The translations under genes and the position numbers were made by a program. Positions 11,345 through 22,930 of a stretch of 64,000 bases of DNA are shown piece by piece. Positions within the stretch are counted from its first letter, which is position 1, and each line of letters opens with the position of its first letter. Below the pieces are notes generated by a model. The model was not told the DNA's origin, did no database searches, and saw only the letters and a list, made by a program, of their open reading frames with translations. The stretch lies in NCBI GenBank assembly GCA_030248225.1, contig JASANE010007074.1:1-64000 (forward strand), written 5' to 3'. This DNA comes from Trileptium ribeirensis. Taxonomy: Eukaryota > Nematoda > Enoplea > Enoplida > Thoracostomopsidae.

Positions 11345-11545
11345 GTGGTCCTCACTCGTGAGGACGGTCGTGACGATTGTCCGTCACGGCCACTCTTTTT
11401 TATGAAAGTCCGCAATATGTTCCGCAGTCCTACTGTGCGGTGTAGGGCTATTCCTATATATATAAATACATCGGGAGCTGGGAGTCGTAGTATCGTGTTT
11501 ATTCACGAGTCGGGTATGGCAAGGGCTCGCCATACTCAAAGTTTC
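11345..11545. other. Chain of small perfect or near-perfect hairpins
   Basis: Successive short inverted repeats lie within 200 bases: GTCCTCA/TGAGGAC at about 11,348-11,366, GTGACG/CGTCAC near 11,368-11,388, CCGCAGT/ACTGTGCGG at about 11,422-11,441, and GGTATGGC/GCCATACT near 11,513-11,541. The stems have GC-rich bases and 2-8-base loops, unlike the AT-rich surroundings. This is what a structured RNA or a packaging/priming region of an element would look like. No known RNA class is recognised. Confidence 0.4.
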
Positions 11546-11730
11546 TACCCATTAAAGAGTTGGTGCATGTGCATAAAAGTTATCAACTTTTCACTAAAAA
11601 TCTGCCTAAACAAAACAGGTTGCTCACAACCTTCGTACCTCCAAACTTGTAAATCATAGGGGTACAACAAAATACAACCATAATCTATGAAACAAAAATG
11701 AAAATATATGGTAAAATAGCATCCAAATAG

Positions 11731-12160
11731 GGACCTTTATGGCCATGATCAACACAAGAAAACGATGTGAATACGATACAAAAATCATAGGTAAACGGTT
11801 ATATATAGAAACAAATTCAATGATACGCATTTAATCATTGGTACAACTCGAATATACAACGGTAATCTGACTCCCAAATCGTATACCTCCACCTATAAAC
11901 ACATATGAGCACAAACAACGATTCCAATGGTACACCGATATTCAATATGATCCTGATTATAAAAATCAAATACATTATAATGGACCTTTATGGCTAACGA
12001 ACATAATACGGTACAACGATAACAATGGTAACAATAATAATACATATATATATGTAGATTCAGATACGCCAGTAGAGGTCTTTATGGCCAGCAACAATAT
12101 GATTATAGCAATGATAATATTATACGTGTTACATATACCACTGGATGCCTTTATGGCACT
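11731..12160 (+). repeat. Recurrent GGacCTTTATGGC motif
   Basis: The 13-15-base motif GGACCTTTATGGC and close variants occurs four times on the plus strand at about 11,731, 11,982, 12,077 and 12,143, with intervals of 251, 95 and 66 bases. The sequence between them is poor in GC and unrelated, so these are not simple tandem repeats. Confidence 0.5.
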
Positions 12161-12169
12161 ACAATCAGC

Positions 12170-13684
12170 CTATATATATACATGTACACATATACAGATG
12201 TAGATGGTTCCGATACTTCCTCGATTGTCCATTCCCGAAAGGTTGATAACGATACCCATTCTGATCGCAAAAACCGTCGGCGGTGCAGGCCGAAAGCTAA
12301 CGAAATTTCACAATTGTGTAACGAGATCATGGGGCCTAGTAATTCCTGATTTATTCTGAATATATATTTATATAGTGATTTCTAATTTCTTCCAATTACA
12401 TGTATATATTTATATACAGTTGTGTCTGATTTGTTCCTGTATAGTGAGGGCTTACATATGTATGTACGAGGGCGAGCGGGTGACAGGGTTCCTGCAGACA
12501 TCATCACTGGGGCTCGGTTTCGGGGAACATACGTAGTTGGATTCGTAAATGCTGGCCATTAGACTGTGGCCAGGATTAACCTATCTCGTAACGATCCAGC
12601 ATGGATATGTTACACATACATTAATTTGATAATTTGAAAGATCTGTTTTCAAGACACCAATGACACTACATAGAGAAGCAGATGATGAGTATTGATCTAA
12701 TAAACTATAAAATTTTTGGAGTATATACCAGATCTCAACATAATATTATGGTAACACGAGTAGAAAATAAGTTTCATTTGATCAGTCTAGACCACTAAAA
12801 TATATAGGTCACTTTGTACAATTAATTTATTTGTAGTGCCATAATATTAATACTTTATCACTGTTATACAGATATATAAGCATCCATTTTCAGGCATATT
12901 AGTTATCAAGATGAGAGAAAAAATACTGGACTATAACTATACATAACTTATCAGTTTATAAACTACCTGGAGGTACTCCAGTCGTAAGAGTTGCTATTGC
13001 GGAGAGGCGCTAACTCGCTTTGATTGATACACTTGGCAGGCTAGACGCGAGCTCGTCACCTAAGGCTCGGTGTAACCACCAGGGAGTGGAACAAAGTGAC
13101 ACTTCAAAATGTGCAGCAAATTTTTCAATGCGACTCCCCGAGTTTTATTCCACTATGCGCCCTGTATTAATGGGCCGGTTCTATGACCGTTCACATTAGA
13201 CGCTAAAATAAGCCTTTTAGTATTAAGTGTTACTAAAAAAACAAGTTACAAATGTATTTCAGCAGCGGTAATCTGGTCGTGTTTCCGTAAGGCCCAGTCA
13301 CTATACGTTTTAGCAAAAGATCCTAATTAGAAACCATGTAAAATCATTATGAGCTGGCTAAATTGAAAGCAACAATATCTTTTATGTTATGCACCCGAAA
13401 TTATATTTAACAGGAAATTAAGACGTTCTCAGCGCGAGTTAAATTAAACGACCGACTTTGAAGCTCGATCACGCAGAAGGCTGAATGATAAAAGCAGTTT
13501 GAAGCATAAACTTCAGTTTATCCAAATTAGGTAGATTTTACACACGAAAACATACAAACACAAATACACACATGCAAGCAACAAACAAAATACACACATA
13601 TATATAACATAAAAATAATAACATATAGTATATAATACACATATTAACATATAATATGGGCTACCGGGTTTTTACATTAAATAT
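12170..13684. other. Intergenic, no gene seen
   Basis: AT-rich sequence with GC-richer islands at about 12,480-12,600 and 12,970-13,200. The second echoes the GAGGCGC..TAACT..CTCGCT block of the 8.45-kb repeat family. No reading frame of note. Dinucleotide-rich (CA/TA) stretch at 13,550-13,650. Confidence 0.4.
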
Positions 13685-14175
13685 ATGGCATTCTTCCGAT
13701 ATGGGGGAATCGGATATTTCTCAATTTTAGCCATATCCCTCGGCATTAGACACCGCCAATCTAGAAATTGTCTGAATTTCAACGAACCTAAGCGCACCAT
13801 TAATGTCATCATTCCTCTGATTTGTCAACATGTCCGCCCTGGCAGCCGCATTGTTACTGACACAATCGTACGTCCACGGCCTCAAAAACATTCCCAAATC
13901 TTCTCCATATACTATGCTACCATGAACTGCAGAAATCGCCAGTTCGTCAACACCGACGATGACAGAGCACATACGCAAACTATATAATGTCCTTTGGGTC
14001 CCCCTCAAAATTTTCATGCTTCCGTTGCGGTATAGCTCCAGCCCTCTTGGATGGAACACTGAAGGTGTTCCAGTGGCGCAGACAGTTCCCAAACAATCTG
14101 TTTGGTTCATTTGTCAACCAGGTCGCATCCGTCTACCTTGTCTAAATGTACGTGCACATGCAGTACTTGTTAGTA
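13685..14175 (+). pseudogene. Merlin (ISXO2/IS1595-like) transposase relic A
   Basis: The central and C-terminal part of a Merlin transposase, recognised by alignment to the better-preserved copy at 44,211-44,993. Shared features are PKRTIN.I.PLI.QHVRPGS, IVTD (the second catalytic Asp), NRQFVN.D...AHTQ, and then, after a stop and frameshift at about 13,985, VFQWRRQFPNNLFGSFV. The first catalytic Asp region and the zinc-binding N-terminus are missing or unreadable. Merlin elements are cut-and-paste DNA transposons of animals related to bacterial IS1016/IS1595. It is non-functional. Confidence 0.75.
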
Positions 14176-14403
14176 ATACATAGCCCTTATTCTTACACAA
14201 AGTCGGAGTGTTGCCCCCCTCCCGAAAGCACCGCACTAAGCTATTTTATTTAAACACACACTCAAAAGTTACCCCTAAAAACATCAGCCCTATTTTACAA
14301 AATTTAAAAATATTGGTTTTCTCTTACATTCCCAATATCGGACTGCATATCGTGTTACCACAGGCATCTATCGATATGCCATATACCTATATATACACTA
14401 TTA

Positions 14404-14890
14404 GATAGGCCATTGCCTTTTGTATATCATTCCAAATTTAAGACAAATTGGTTCATCCAATCAGAAGCTATGGTCAAAACTGAAAAAAATCAAAACCCAA
14501 CTGAAAAAATCAAAACCTACATTTATTTTATATTTTCGACCCTTGAAATTAGGCCCCTGTTAAAATCCCCTCACCATATAGAGGCCTGAAACCGCTTCCA
14601 TTGGAAAGAGCGATATAAATTATCCTGTGGGAGCTTAGTGGTTTAAGATATTAAGCGAAGTTTTAAGCAAAAATTTGCAAAAAAAGCCTCCATATCCCTC
14701 AAAATTTAAAAAATAAAACACTGCTAAACAACATATCGCAGGTTATAGCTGAAAATGGCTTACCCTGATTTCGAAGAGATCGGTTTTGGGGGTGAGAGAT
14801 GATAGGGAGCACAGAGACAATGGGAGGCTGTAGCTGAAAAGGTGGTGGGCCTCTTCCCTGATTTCCCCCATATGCACAGAAATCCAAATA
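14404..14890 (+). mobile_element. 3' non-coding part of Merlin element A
   Basis: This sequence is homologous, base by base, to the minus strand of 43,455-43,915. Shared blocks include CTTTCCAATGGAA, GCAAATTTTT, GCCTCTTCCCTGATTT and AAAGGTGGTGGGCC, in complementary orientation. Both copies lie at the same distance downstream of a Merlin transposase in the same orientation. It is therefore inferred to be the 3' region of one Merlin family rather than a separate repeat. Confidence 0.7.
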
Positions 14891-16186
14891 TATGTGTATT
14901 ATATATATATATAATATTCTGTATAATGTAAGTTATTATGTGTATGTATATTATAGGTTATTACTTACTCAGGTATTACAGATTTGCGTTAATATATAAC
15001 CACGATATTGCCGTCTATTTTCTAAATAATGTTTATCCATATAAATATGTGCCTTTATATATCCAGAAATAATGTTTTGTAATGCTGCGGGACTTTTATA
15101 ACTAGTAAACGCAATAAATAACGAAAACTGAGCGGAGAAAATTTCGGTGATCTTAAATTTTGCATAAGATTAACTAATTAGTATATACGGCAACGCTTTA
15201 GAGCTTCAGAAATGTCATATTCGTGATTAGTGACATCAAAAACCCCCGTTTGCAATTTTTTTCATTTCTGAGCGCTTTGAAAATTTTAAAAAAATTAGCT
15301 GCTTAATTATAATTAGCCAATTATTAACTAACAAATTAGTATGTTTTTAACGTCCTCGAATAAAGTAATAAACATCAGTTTCGTAATCAGCATGACGAGA
15401 TGTACTATAGCCACCAAAATAATAGTATTACACTAATTATTTATTGGAAAATATGTATATAGTTTTTGTTAGAAAATGCTAAAAATCGAACAACACGCTT
15501 AACTAAATAGTTGAATACTAATTAAATTAAACGAATTTTGACAAAAACTATATCTCTATAACCTGAAGGATATTAGGCTTTTCTAACAAAAAATTTAAAA
15601 TCGTCTCAGTAGTTAGGAGACGGTGCCGATTTTACTCCCTGTGAAAAAAACAAAAACTCTTCGCTTAATAACTGACGCCGCATCTATTCAGTGAATCTTT
15701 AATGGTCCTTATGGCAGTGTTTTACGACTCATATCTGAATACTCATGAATCATCATGTATCGTTAAGCTAACAAATAAAGGCTTCGTGCGAATATTTTAA
15801 CTTTTTCGTTTTCATGTTTGACTAATCCATTATTGACGGCACATGAGCGCTTCTAAAACATATATGCTCTTTGTATTCTATATGTTCCGCTCAAAAATGG
15901 AAGTGCCACGGTTTAGGTATTTAAAGTCATACAACGAAAATCAATTACTCGAAACAAACATTTATCAACCTTACATTAAATTACAGCATATATTTTTATG
16001 TAAAAGAACGGTTGCAACAAATTGCGACAATCAACATTTGAAAACATTAGAAAATAAAATGTAAATATGTGCATATAATGTATTACTCGTGTGCCAACAG
16101 CCTCTGCACACTCAAATTGACTAGATTTTCTGTCTTTGCTGTAAACCAGGATAAAATGCGAAGCGTGGTAGTCAAAAATTGATTTA
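14891..16186. other. Intergenic AT-rich sequence
   Basis: No gene seen. Around 15,290-15,340 and 15,580-15,600 there are stretches (TTAGCTAATTA-like, and AACCTGAAGGATATTAGGCTT) resembling tails of degenerate dispersed repeats; a similar TTAGCTAATTAGTTAAGC block is at about 55,360. Confidence 0.35.
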
Positions 16187-16660
16187 AATGGTTTTAAACG
16201 TGCCAACCGTGTGGATATACTAAAATTTCGCAGCCTTACATAAATTTGAATTTTTCATTTTGGCAGAGATCAACAGCTCATCGGGGAGCGGAACTAACAA
16301 CATCCGTAAAGATCGTGCTTCGAAGATGATATAGTCAAAAATTCTTTTTACAGGTTTTCAAACGTGCCGACCATGTGGATATATTAAAAGTTTGCATCCT
16401 TACATAAATTCGAATTTTTCATTTTAGCAGAGACCAACTTTTCATAGGGGAGCGGAACTGATAACGTCCGCAAAGTAGAGGCTTCGAAGATGATGCATTA
16501 AAAATGATTTTTTGATGTTTTAACCGTGCAGACAGTGTGGATATTACTAAAATTTTGCCTTACACAAATTTCAATTTTTCACTTTTAGCAGAGACCAACT
16601 TCCCATGGGGGAGCGGAACTGACGACATCAGTAAAGATCGACGCTTCGAAGATGATGTAT
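16187..16660 (+). repeat. Three tandem copies of an intron-exon-like cassette, about 163 bp each
   Basis: Units begin near 16,187, 16,352 and 16,516 (GTTTTAAACGTGCC...GTGTGGATAT). Each contains a pyrimidine-rich run ending TTTTAGCAG or TTTTGGCAG, then AGA(C/T)CAAC and GGGGAGCGGAACTGA. Read in the frame of the downstream zinc-finger codons, all three start with variants of RPTSHGGAELTTSVK. Copies 1 and 2 reach a stop soon after; copy 3 continues into the zinc finger. This looks like tandem duplication of the 3' end of an intron plus the start of an exon. Confidence 0.7.
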
Positions 16661-16750
16661 TCATGTGTGAATTGTTCTAAAACATTCGTGGAGTTGATTA
16701 GTTATGAAAGTCACAGAGCTGCACATGTCAAGGTTAAAGTCGTTGTGTAA
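16592..16750 (+). CDS. Candidate terminal exon encoding one C2H2 zinc finger
   Basis: From a splice acceptor (TTTTAGCAG, AG at 16,590-16,591) to TAA at 16,748-16,750 there are 52 open codons. Residues 24-44 are a canonical C2H2 finger: aromatic, Cys, two residues, Cys, three residues, Phe, then an aromatic at the usual Leu position, ending His-x3-His, with the standard 12 residues between the second Cys and first His. The exon is preceded by two decayed copies of its own 5' part. I infer a host zinc-finger protein, or a pseudogene of one, continuing from upstream exons not identified here. It may belong with the exons at 18,245-19,227, but that is unproven. Confidence 0.5.
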   Translation, partial: RPTSHGGAELTTSVKIDASKMMYSCVNCSKTFVELISYESHRAAHVKVKVVV

Positions 16751-16759
16751 TAGTTAGTT

Positions 16760-18244
16760 TATGTGTAAAAAGGCTCAGGTGGCAGTGTAATCAAAGGTAT
16801 TGCGAATCTTGCGAATAGTACCAGTTATTTTGTGATTCGATTTACAATGGTACGTTTCAAATGTTATTTCAAAATAGTGTATTTATGATTTTGTATTAAC
16901 GATATACAACTTTTTAATGCGAAAAATGATTACGAGTATTTATGTTATTAATCTCGTATTTCTCTCGCGTAAAGGCATAAATAGTTTAGTTTGATACGAA
17001 TATAACAATTTATGGCTTTTTTCTAGCAATGACAATTTAGCTTTCGAATATACTTCACCGAAAATTCGCTTTTATGAACGAGTTTACACAACTTATTTGA
17101 GAGATCTAATTAAATTGATTTTGACATCTGTTTGAAACATAGCGAGCAAAGCGCATTAACTTTCTTCACAAAGCGTTAAACAGCAAGAAAAAATTGACTG
17201 CCTGTAACACACACTTTGCCTGCCTATGTGCGCGGACAGTCAGACCGTGAACTCAACCTTAGCGGGTACCAGCGGGTAACTTTAATACTATATGATATCT
17301 AAAAGGCTGTCTGCTAGTCAGTACTTCCGTATATCTTATTCATCTCCGCATTGATAGATTTTTGAAATCTTTTTATTAGACACATTTTGTGCTCCCAGAT
17401 TTGTGTTTGCACTGCGAAAATGAATTGCATAAATTTCGCAAAACTAACGTCAACTAAACAATTTGGGATGTTGTCGCGTGATGTCTGCCATCTTTTTACG
17501 TTATAACGGGTCTCAGAGGTATCGAATGAAAACTACAGTTTTTATCATTGTAGTTATGAGCCAAAATCTGGGGACCAGCCCCCCCCCCAGAATTGGGTGG
17601 GTCCACAGCACTGGCGACCCACACAAGATACCGGGCCATAATAGTACATACTGATAATTTCGCCACTTGGACATTCTCGTCAGTGTTAAATTAACAGCCG
17701 AAACTCACAGAGAAGCTCTTTATATCGCTTTAATCGCAATCTCCAAATTTCGCAATAGTAACTATGTCTAACCAGCAGACAGTGAGTAAAGTTGAAAATT
17801 AATGAAGAGGACTGAGACACTTAAATGTATTCAGCTTGTGCATTGGTCTCCAACCTTCATTTGAGCTGGACCCTCCCCCCAAGATTTCTGTCGCATGTTA
17901 GCCGCTGGCTTTGTGCGACCATACGTACTTGTGGGAGCTTCTATTATAAAAGTGGCCCCGAAACCAAAACATAATCTGTGTAAATCTATAATGCTTCCGA
18001 ATTTTTTAATTGCATTAAGAAATAACGCTTCCTATAGTTTAAAGTTTGGTGAAACTACCGAATTGAAAACGTGTTTAGGGTTTTTCAATTTATCTAATTT
18101 AGTGTCTTTCAATTTTCAATCCAATGATGCAAATTGATTAATAAATCGCCCCAGATGCACCACCAACGAACTTTTACTTGAGATTTATAAAATTTAAACG
18201 TTTTTACTTATTTGTCAAATTTTTAACATTGAAACGATTTCAAG
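16760..18244. other. Intergenic or intronic sequence
   Basis: No supported coding sequence. A run of ten C lies near 17,580 and a block GGTCTCCAACCTTCATTTGAGC at about 17,846. An 80-codon frame at 17,895-18,137 has no acceptor or domain and is not called. It could be intron of the zinc-finger-like gene. Confidence 0.35.
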
Positions 18245-19227
18245 ACGGTTTAGACGAAAGAAGCCTCCATTCGGGATGGAGGATTTCGAGATGCCACCAC
18301 AGGTACATACTGGAATAACAGCAAATACTTCGCGTAGTTTTCGCGATAACCTCGTTAACAGTTCGAAAAATTAACAGGGTTTACCAAAAGATTGCGAATC
18401 GTTTTACGAATTATTCGTAAACTCTTTGCATTTCGGTTTCAGAAACTGTATTTTTAGTTACATTAGTTACATAATGGTTTCATTGAACTCTTTTGTTTTG
18501 GAATAATTTATTTTCTTGCAAGCATTGATTAAGGAGGCTTCATTGACGATTTTGCAAATTTAGAAATGCTTTTCAATCGTCGTGAAGAAATATAATTTTG
18601 TTGTTATCTTGGTAGCCTAAATGTAAATCAGCCCGTCTGGAACGGACATTCAGTGCCACTTAGACGACACCGTCTTAATGCTGAATCATACTAGAAGCCG
18701 TATTGCAACCCATAAATTAACGAATACACATTATAATTTTAGTGCGAATTTGAAGGTTGTGATTTTGAAGCAATTCCGCGCATAGTCACAAAGCATTTTC
18801 TTAAGGACGTAAGTTTTTGAATACAGGTAATATTTGAACCGCACTATGCAAAAAGGCTTTTTGGTCACCGTATCAGCAATATGTTATATATTCAGGCACT
18901 CAAACATGAATGCGAATCATTTAAAGCTTGTTTCTGATGAAAATATTCCTTTCGATATTCTGATTTTTGTTACTTTGCATGAGGTTGTTCACATGTATAG
19001 GGAAACTACAAATTGAACACGATTCTATCCAAAGTCGACTTATAAAATGACCAATTATTTAATTTTTTATATTTCTTGCATATACGTGTTGCTTTAACGA
19101 AACACACTCATTGTTTTAATTCCAGGCACCAAGTTGGGGAGTTATGCAGCACATGTCGACCAAACTAATTCTCCAAGACCACGTCGTGATGCAGTTACAG
19201 AAAGACTTACAAAACTTGTCTTTTTGA
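18245..19227 (+). CDS. Candidate host gene, three 3' exons (Cys/His-rich protein)
   Basis: Three exon-like blocks fit together in phase. Exon A, 18,245-18,302 (acceptor TTTCAAG, donor CAG/GTACAT), encodes basic residues then PPFGMEDFEMPPQ. Exon B, 18,743-18,808 (acceptor ATTTTAG, donor GAC/GTAAGT), is 22 codons, CEFEGCDFEAIPRIVTKH then FLKD, resembling a degenerate Cys-Cys-His zinc finger. Exon C, 19,126-19,227 (acceptor TTTAATTCCAG), ends in TGA after a Gln/Leu/Lys-rich, probably helical tail. Junctions A-B and B-C are both phase 0. I do not recognise the family. Exon C also has a longer open frame in another phase (55 codons to a GTAAGC donor at 19,293). That frame cannot be joined to exon B, which supports the shorter reading but leaves doubt. 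Upstream exons are not found. Confidence 0.45.
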
Positions 19228-19409
19228 AAGATACAAAACTCTCCATTTTACAAATTCAAAAATTCCGGTTGGAACATGTTAAACCTGGCCATGTAAGCAT
19301 TATGGGGTACAGTTTCGTCGGCCGGTCCAATCAGAGACTTGAATGCATCACAATCCAAACCACGACACTGGTTCAGTTGATTTATTATGTCATGGAGTCA
19401 TAAACTGTT

Positions 19410-20820
19410 ATCTAACTGTCACGGCGAGTTATCACATTAAAATTACGATCAGCTTTATTCAGTTCATGTCCACTGATGACTGACGTGACGTATCACTGTG
19501 TTGTGTATGGTTCGCAGCTAGACACGCCTGCCGCCATCGTTCATTTATTAGCAGCCAGCTTTGGTTCTAAATAATTTTTTCTGTGATATCGAGTTGGTAT
19601 ACATAAGATTTCGACCCTATTGCAACGGCGTACCGCTTATGATTGGGTTGTATAATATAGTAATATATATTAACACAATATTTGGAAAGAATTCAATATG
19701 TAGTGAGTGAGGCTTCCTCAAATAGCGCATAATGTGCAAAAAATTTATGTCCGCCTGCCCTATGCTTTACTATTCCCTGGGATTTCTAATTTTCACAAAT
19801 TCCTTCATGCAGCGCTCACAAAAACATGTCTGCGCTCATTGCACGTTGTAGCACGCATAGGCATGATTATAGAAGATTTTTATCAACGACTTATGTGCGT
19901 ATAGTCATGGATATAGCTAGTATTAGGAAAGCTAATAGCTTGAAGTGTAAAATTAATTGATTAAAATAATTGGCTGCTTTGATTGGTTCTGATTTCCCAA
20001 ATATTTAATTCGATTGGATTGTAATTGCAATTAATTAGACCAAGAGTCGATGATGATCAATTCTGCTGAGGGATGTGACGCTCTTTAGCTTTGGCTTGAT
20101 AACGTCCACGGTGCATTTCTGTAGTTTTTAATCTTACCCCTTCCTCGTTTGTGACCCATTTGGCAACCATAAACATGACTACCTCACCAATGTTGATGAA
20201 ACACCAAAGAAACAATGACAGGTTCTTGGACCACCGACTTACACCACATCGATTGTTCTTGGATCACTAAATTTACACCCAGAACACCACAGTTTTTTGG
20301 ACCCCTAAGTCAGTCAGAAAATATTCAGAATTAATGGTATAAGAACAACTCCGGGTTGGAAGTGGTAGCTTAACAGGATGGGTGGGATAGTCATGTTTGT
20401 GACCTACCAAGCATGGGTGATGAGTCCGGAAACGACCGCGACCTACCACGGTTGTTATAAGACAAAGCTGAAGAATGTCACACTCTTCCGCAGAGTAGTC
20501 ATACCCGATGCCGGAGTCTATTATCCTCCAAGAACCAAGCCTTACGCACGCCTTCTTTCCCAACCACGGTTAGGCTTCTAGTACCTCGTAAAGTGATTTA
20601 GTTTCGACATTTTGTTGTCTATTTAACGTGAGCTATAAGACACAAAAAGTGCAGCAGCTAGAAATTAATTGCAATAATTGATTGAGGACTATCGCAATAA
20701 AAATATTATCAACAAATAATTGGGTCATGATCTGGAAATTATGATTTTACAACCTCTGTACAGTAGAACTATCACTACATAATGTGTAACAATTAACACC
20801 TGTGCTACTGTTCCTGTTGT
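19410..20820. other. Intergenic, no gene recognised
   Basis: Moderately AT-rich. Around 20,220-20,310 there is a short degenerate repeat (GTTCTTGGA.CAC then TTACACC, twice). A 96-codon minus frame and a 67-codon plus frame overlap at 20,273-20,581, and neither resembles a known protein. Confidence 0.35.
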
Positions 20821-20826
20821 TGCTGT

Positions 20827-22930
20827 TCAATGTGAAAATATCCTCAAGAGATCATAAAGTGGACGCGGGCTTTTAACTTGAAAGACTAGTGCACTGCCAC
20901 TGTAGCATAGGCCACGAACAGCTCGAGCTGATGTTACATTACGTATAATTTTTTCATGCTTGTCAGTAAAAAGTGAGGGTCCCCCTTGCGACGCGGCTGT
21001 GCGCCATTGCAGAAGCACCAGAATTTCTACCACCCGTAAGTGTGGCAGTTCTAATTTTTCTAAATGGCTTTTGATCATGGCATTCGACTCGTCCAAAGAC
21101 CGTCCTATCTTGTTTCGCAGTCCTCTGGCTGCATCGCAAGCTACTTAGTCGGCCCATTCATTTCCTACGACCCCATAGTGACTCGGGATCAACGTCAGGC
21201 TAATCCAGTGTCCCTTCCTCTGTAATCCTCGTAATTTTTTATCGATCCTAGCCAATAGTATATTTGCTATCGGTTATCAGGCGTATTTTCTTTAACACGA
21301 CAATTTTCAACAGTCACTCTTTTGCTATGTAGGTAGCTCTCATTTCTTTTTGATAAGATGGCAACATTTGCCCGCGGCGAATCCGATGTCTTCCCGCTGA
21401 AATTGGTCATCGGCTGGCCCTGTTATTATCACAGCTGCTGCTCCTCCGTTTAATCTTCTTTCAGCCGCTCATCCATCACTGATCCAGTCATAATATTTGT
21501 TGTTGGCCGTCAACTTTTCCATCGCCATCTTTTTTTCTCTTCCGAATACTTTTTCTTGCCTTCGACATGTAATTCCAAGTATACGTAATCGACTCATGGC
21601 TTGCCTGGCTTTGGGACCGCTCTTGTCCACCGTGCTCCTGTCGTCACCCATTATTTAATTTCACATCCGTTTTGCTTCTCTTCTCTCATCGGTCTTCTGT
21701 AGCCATAGTTCAAAATGGCGTTCCGCGATAACTCACCTCAGGTTATGTGGCTACGCTTGCAAACTTCGTTTCTTAGCTATAACACATATCGCTTGCATCC
21801 CCGCTGTGAGAGAAACAAACACGGCTTATCTGTTGGGCGCTTGCTGCTGTATATGCCCTAGATAATCCTTACTGTTTCCTTTTGCCTCGCTCCAGCGCTT
21901 TCATGTTCGACTTATACAACCATGGGATCCATCCTGCTGCGCGATATTCTAACATCGTTCGTATCAGTGCGTATAACGCAGGAGCTTATTGTTCAAATGC
22001 TAGTATTGTCCCGCTAAAGTTGTCGTGGTAAGAACACACTTCCTCGTCTTCTTAACTACCAATGAGCTGAGGTTGCAGAACGCTTATTTTCGGTCAAAGG
22101 TTATCCAACAACGTAAGATTGTTGTTGAACTTCAGCTTACGGTCGCTGGCCCACACGGCAATATCGTAGGCAAACACAATGCTTCTCTTCGCCGTATACC
22201 GCGACCGCCTAATGCATCATTAATGACACTAGGAAAAGTGCCGGCGATAATAGAGATCCCTGTGTAATCCCTACCGCATGCCTTTCTTCTTGATAATCGT
22301 TTTCTGTGCTTCTACTCACGCCAGCCTATTTGCTAGCAATGCCTGGATTTATAGGGCTATCTTTCTGCTAATTGCCATGTTCAATAAGTTATCCTTCCTT
22401 GTCGTAAGCTTTCTCATAGTCCAGTAACACAGCCCTGTTTTGTCATTCCGATTGAATCCATCACCTAGTACGTCTTGTGTCAACCGAAATATCTGGTGTT
22501 GTACCAAGCGATATCTCTTAAATCCTGCTTGATTTTCGTTGAGCAGATCCAGTGTTTCCAATGTTTGTTTTGATCCGGTTAATGAGTAGCCTTTTTATCC
22601 AGTTTCCTGTAGCAGACGACAGGCTGATCGGTCGGTATCCGCCTACTTAGGTCAGGTTCCTCCTTTTTTCCGGCATGGAAAATTTTAGTCATTCTCCAGT
22701 TGTGAGGTACTTCTCCTTCATTGTTCGAACGATTCATTAGACTACGCATCATCTTAGTGCTCACGGCGGCAAGTTTTACTGCAGCCGGGTGTGCATGAGG
22801 TCCGGCCGGCTGCTTTTTGCTCCCATGTCGTTTAAGGCTATTGTGACCTCCGTGAAGATGATTTTACCTCCGTCCTCTTCGTCTGGTCCAATCTCTCCGA
22901 ATATGGAACCAATTCGCTTCAGTAGCATAA
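20827..22930 (-). pseudogene. Non-LTR retrotransposon (I/jockey-like) with RNase H, heavily decayed
   Basis: On the minus strand, fragments of one open reading frame appear in the expected order. Near 22,830-22,870 is the fingers block ALNDMGAKSSRPDLMHT. At 22,579-22,764 is VPHNWRMTKIFHAGKKEEPDL (the P..W....I...K motif). Near 22,170-22,200 is the catalytic box, read FAYDIAVWA where FADD is expected. At 21,360-21,480 an RNase H start gives SDG and GGAAAVI. At 21,140-21,210 is the RNase H end IPSHYGVVGNEWAD. Many stops and frameshifts, plus loss of a catalytic Asp, make it dead. The reverse transcriptase-RNase H order fits I-clade or related LINEs. The 5' part is missing; the remnant stops close to the start of the oppositely oriented LINE at 22,994. 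Confidence 0.75.

Larger units (their letters stand above)
9153..12014 (+). repeat. GGTAC-rich non-coding zone
   Basis: The pentamer GGTAC occurs about fifteen times on the plus strand in 2.9 kb (for example at 9,201, 9,532, 9,611, 9,741, 9,773, 9,826, 10,512, 11,175, 11,661, 11,840, 11,931 and 12,010), often as GGTACAA. About three would be expected by chance. There is no coding sequence across the zone apart from an 81-codon basic minus-strand frame (11,093-11,338) with no recognisable domain. It continues copy A of the long repeat and may be the body of the same element. Confidence 0.5.

Noticed and set aside
11140..11400. Possible hammerhead ribozyme near GATGAAAC
   Set aside because: The required CTGATGAG and CGAAAC core with matching stems is not present on either strand.
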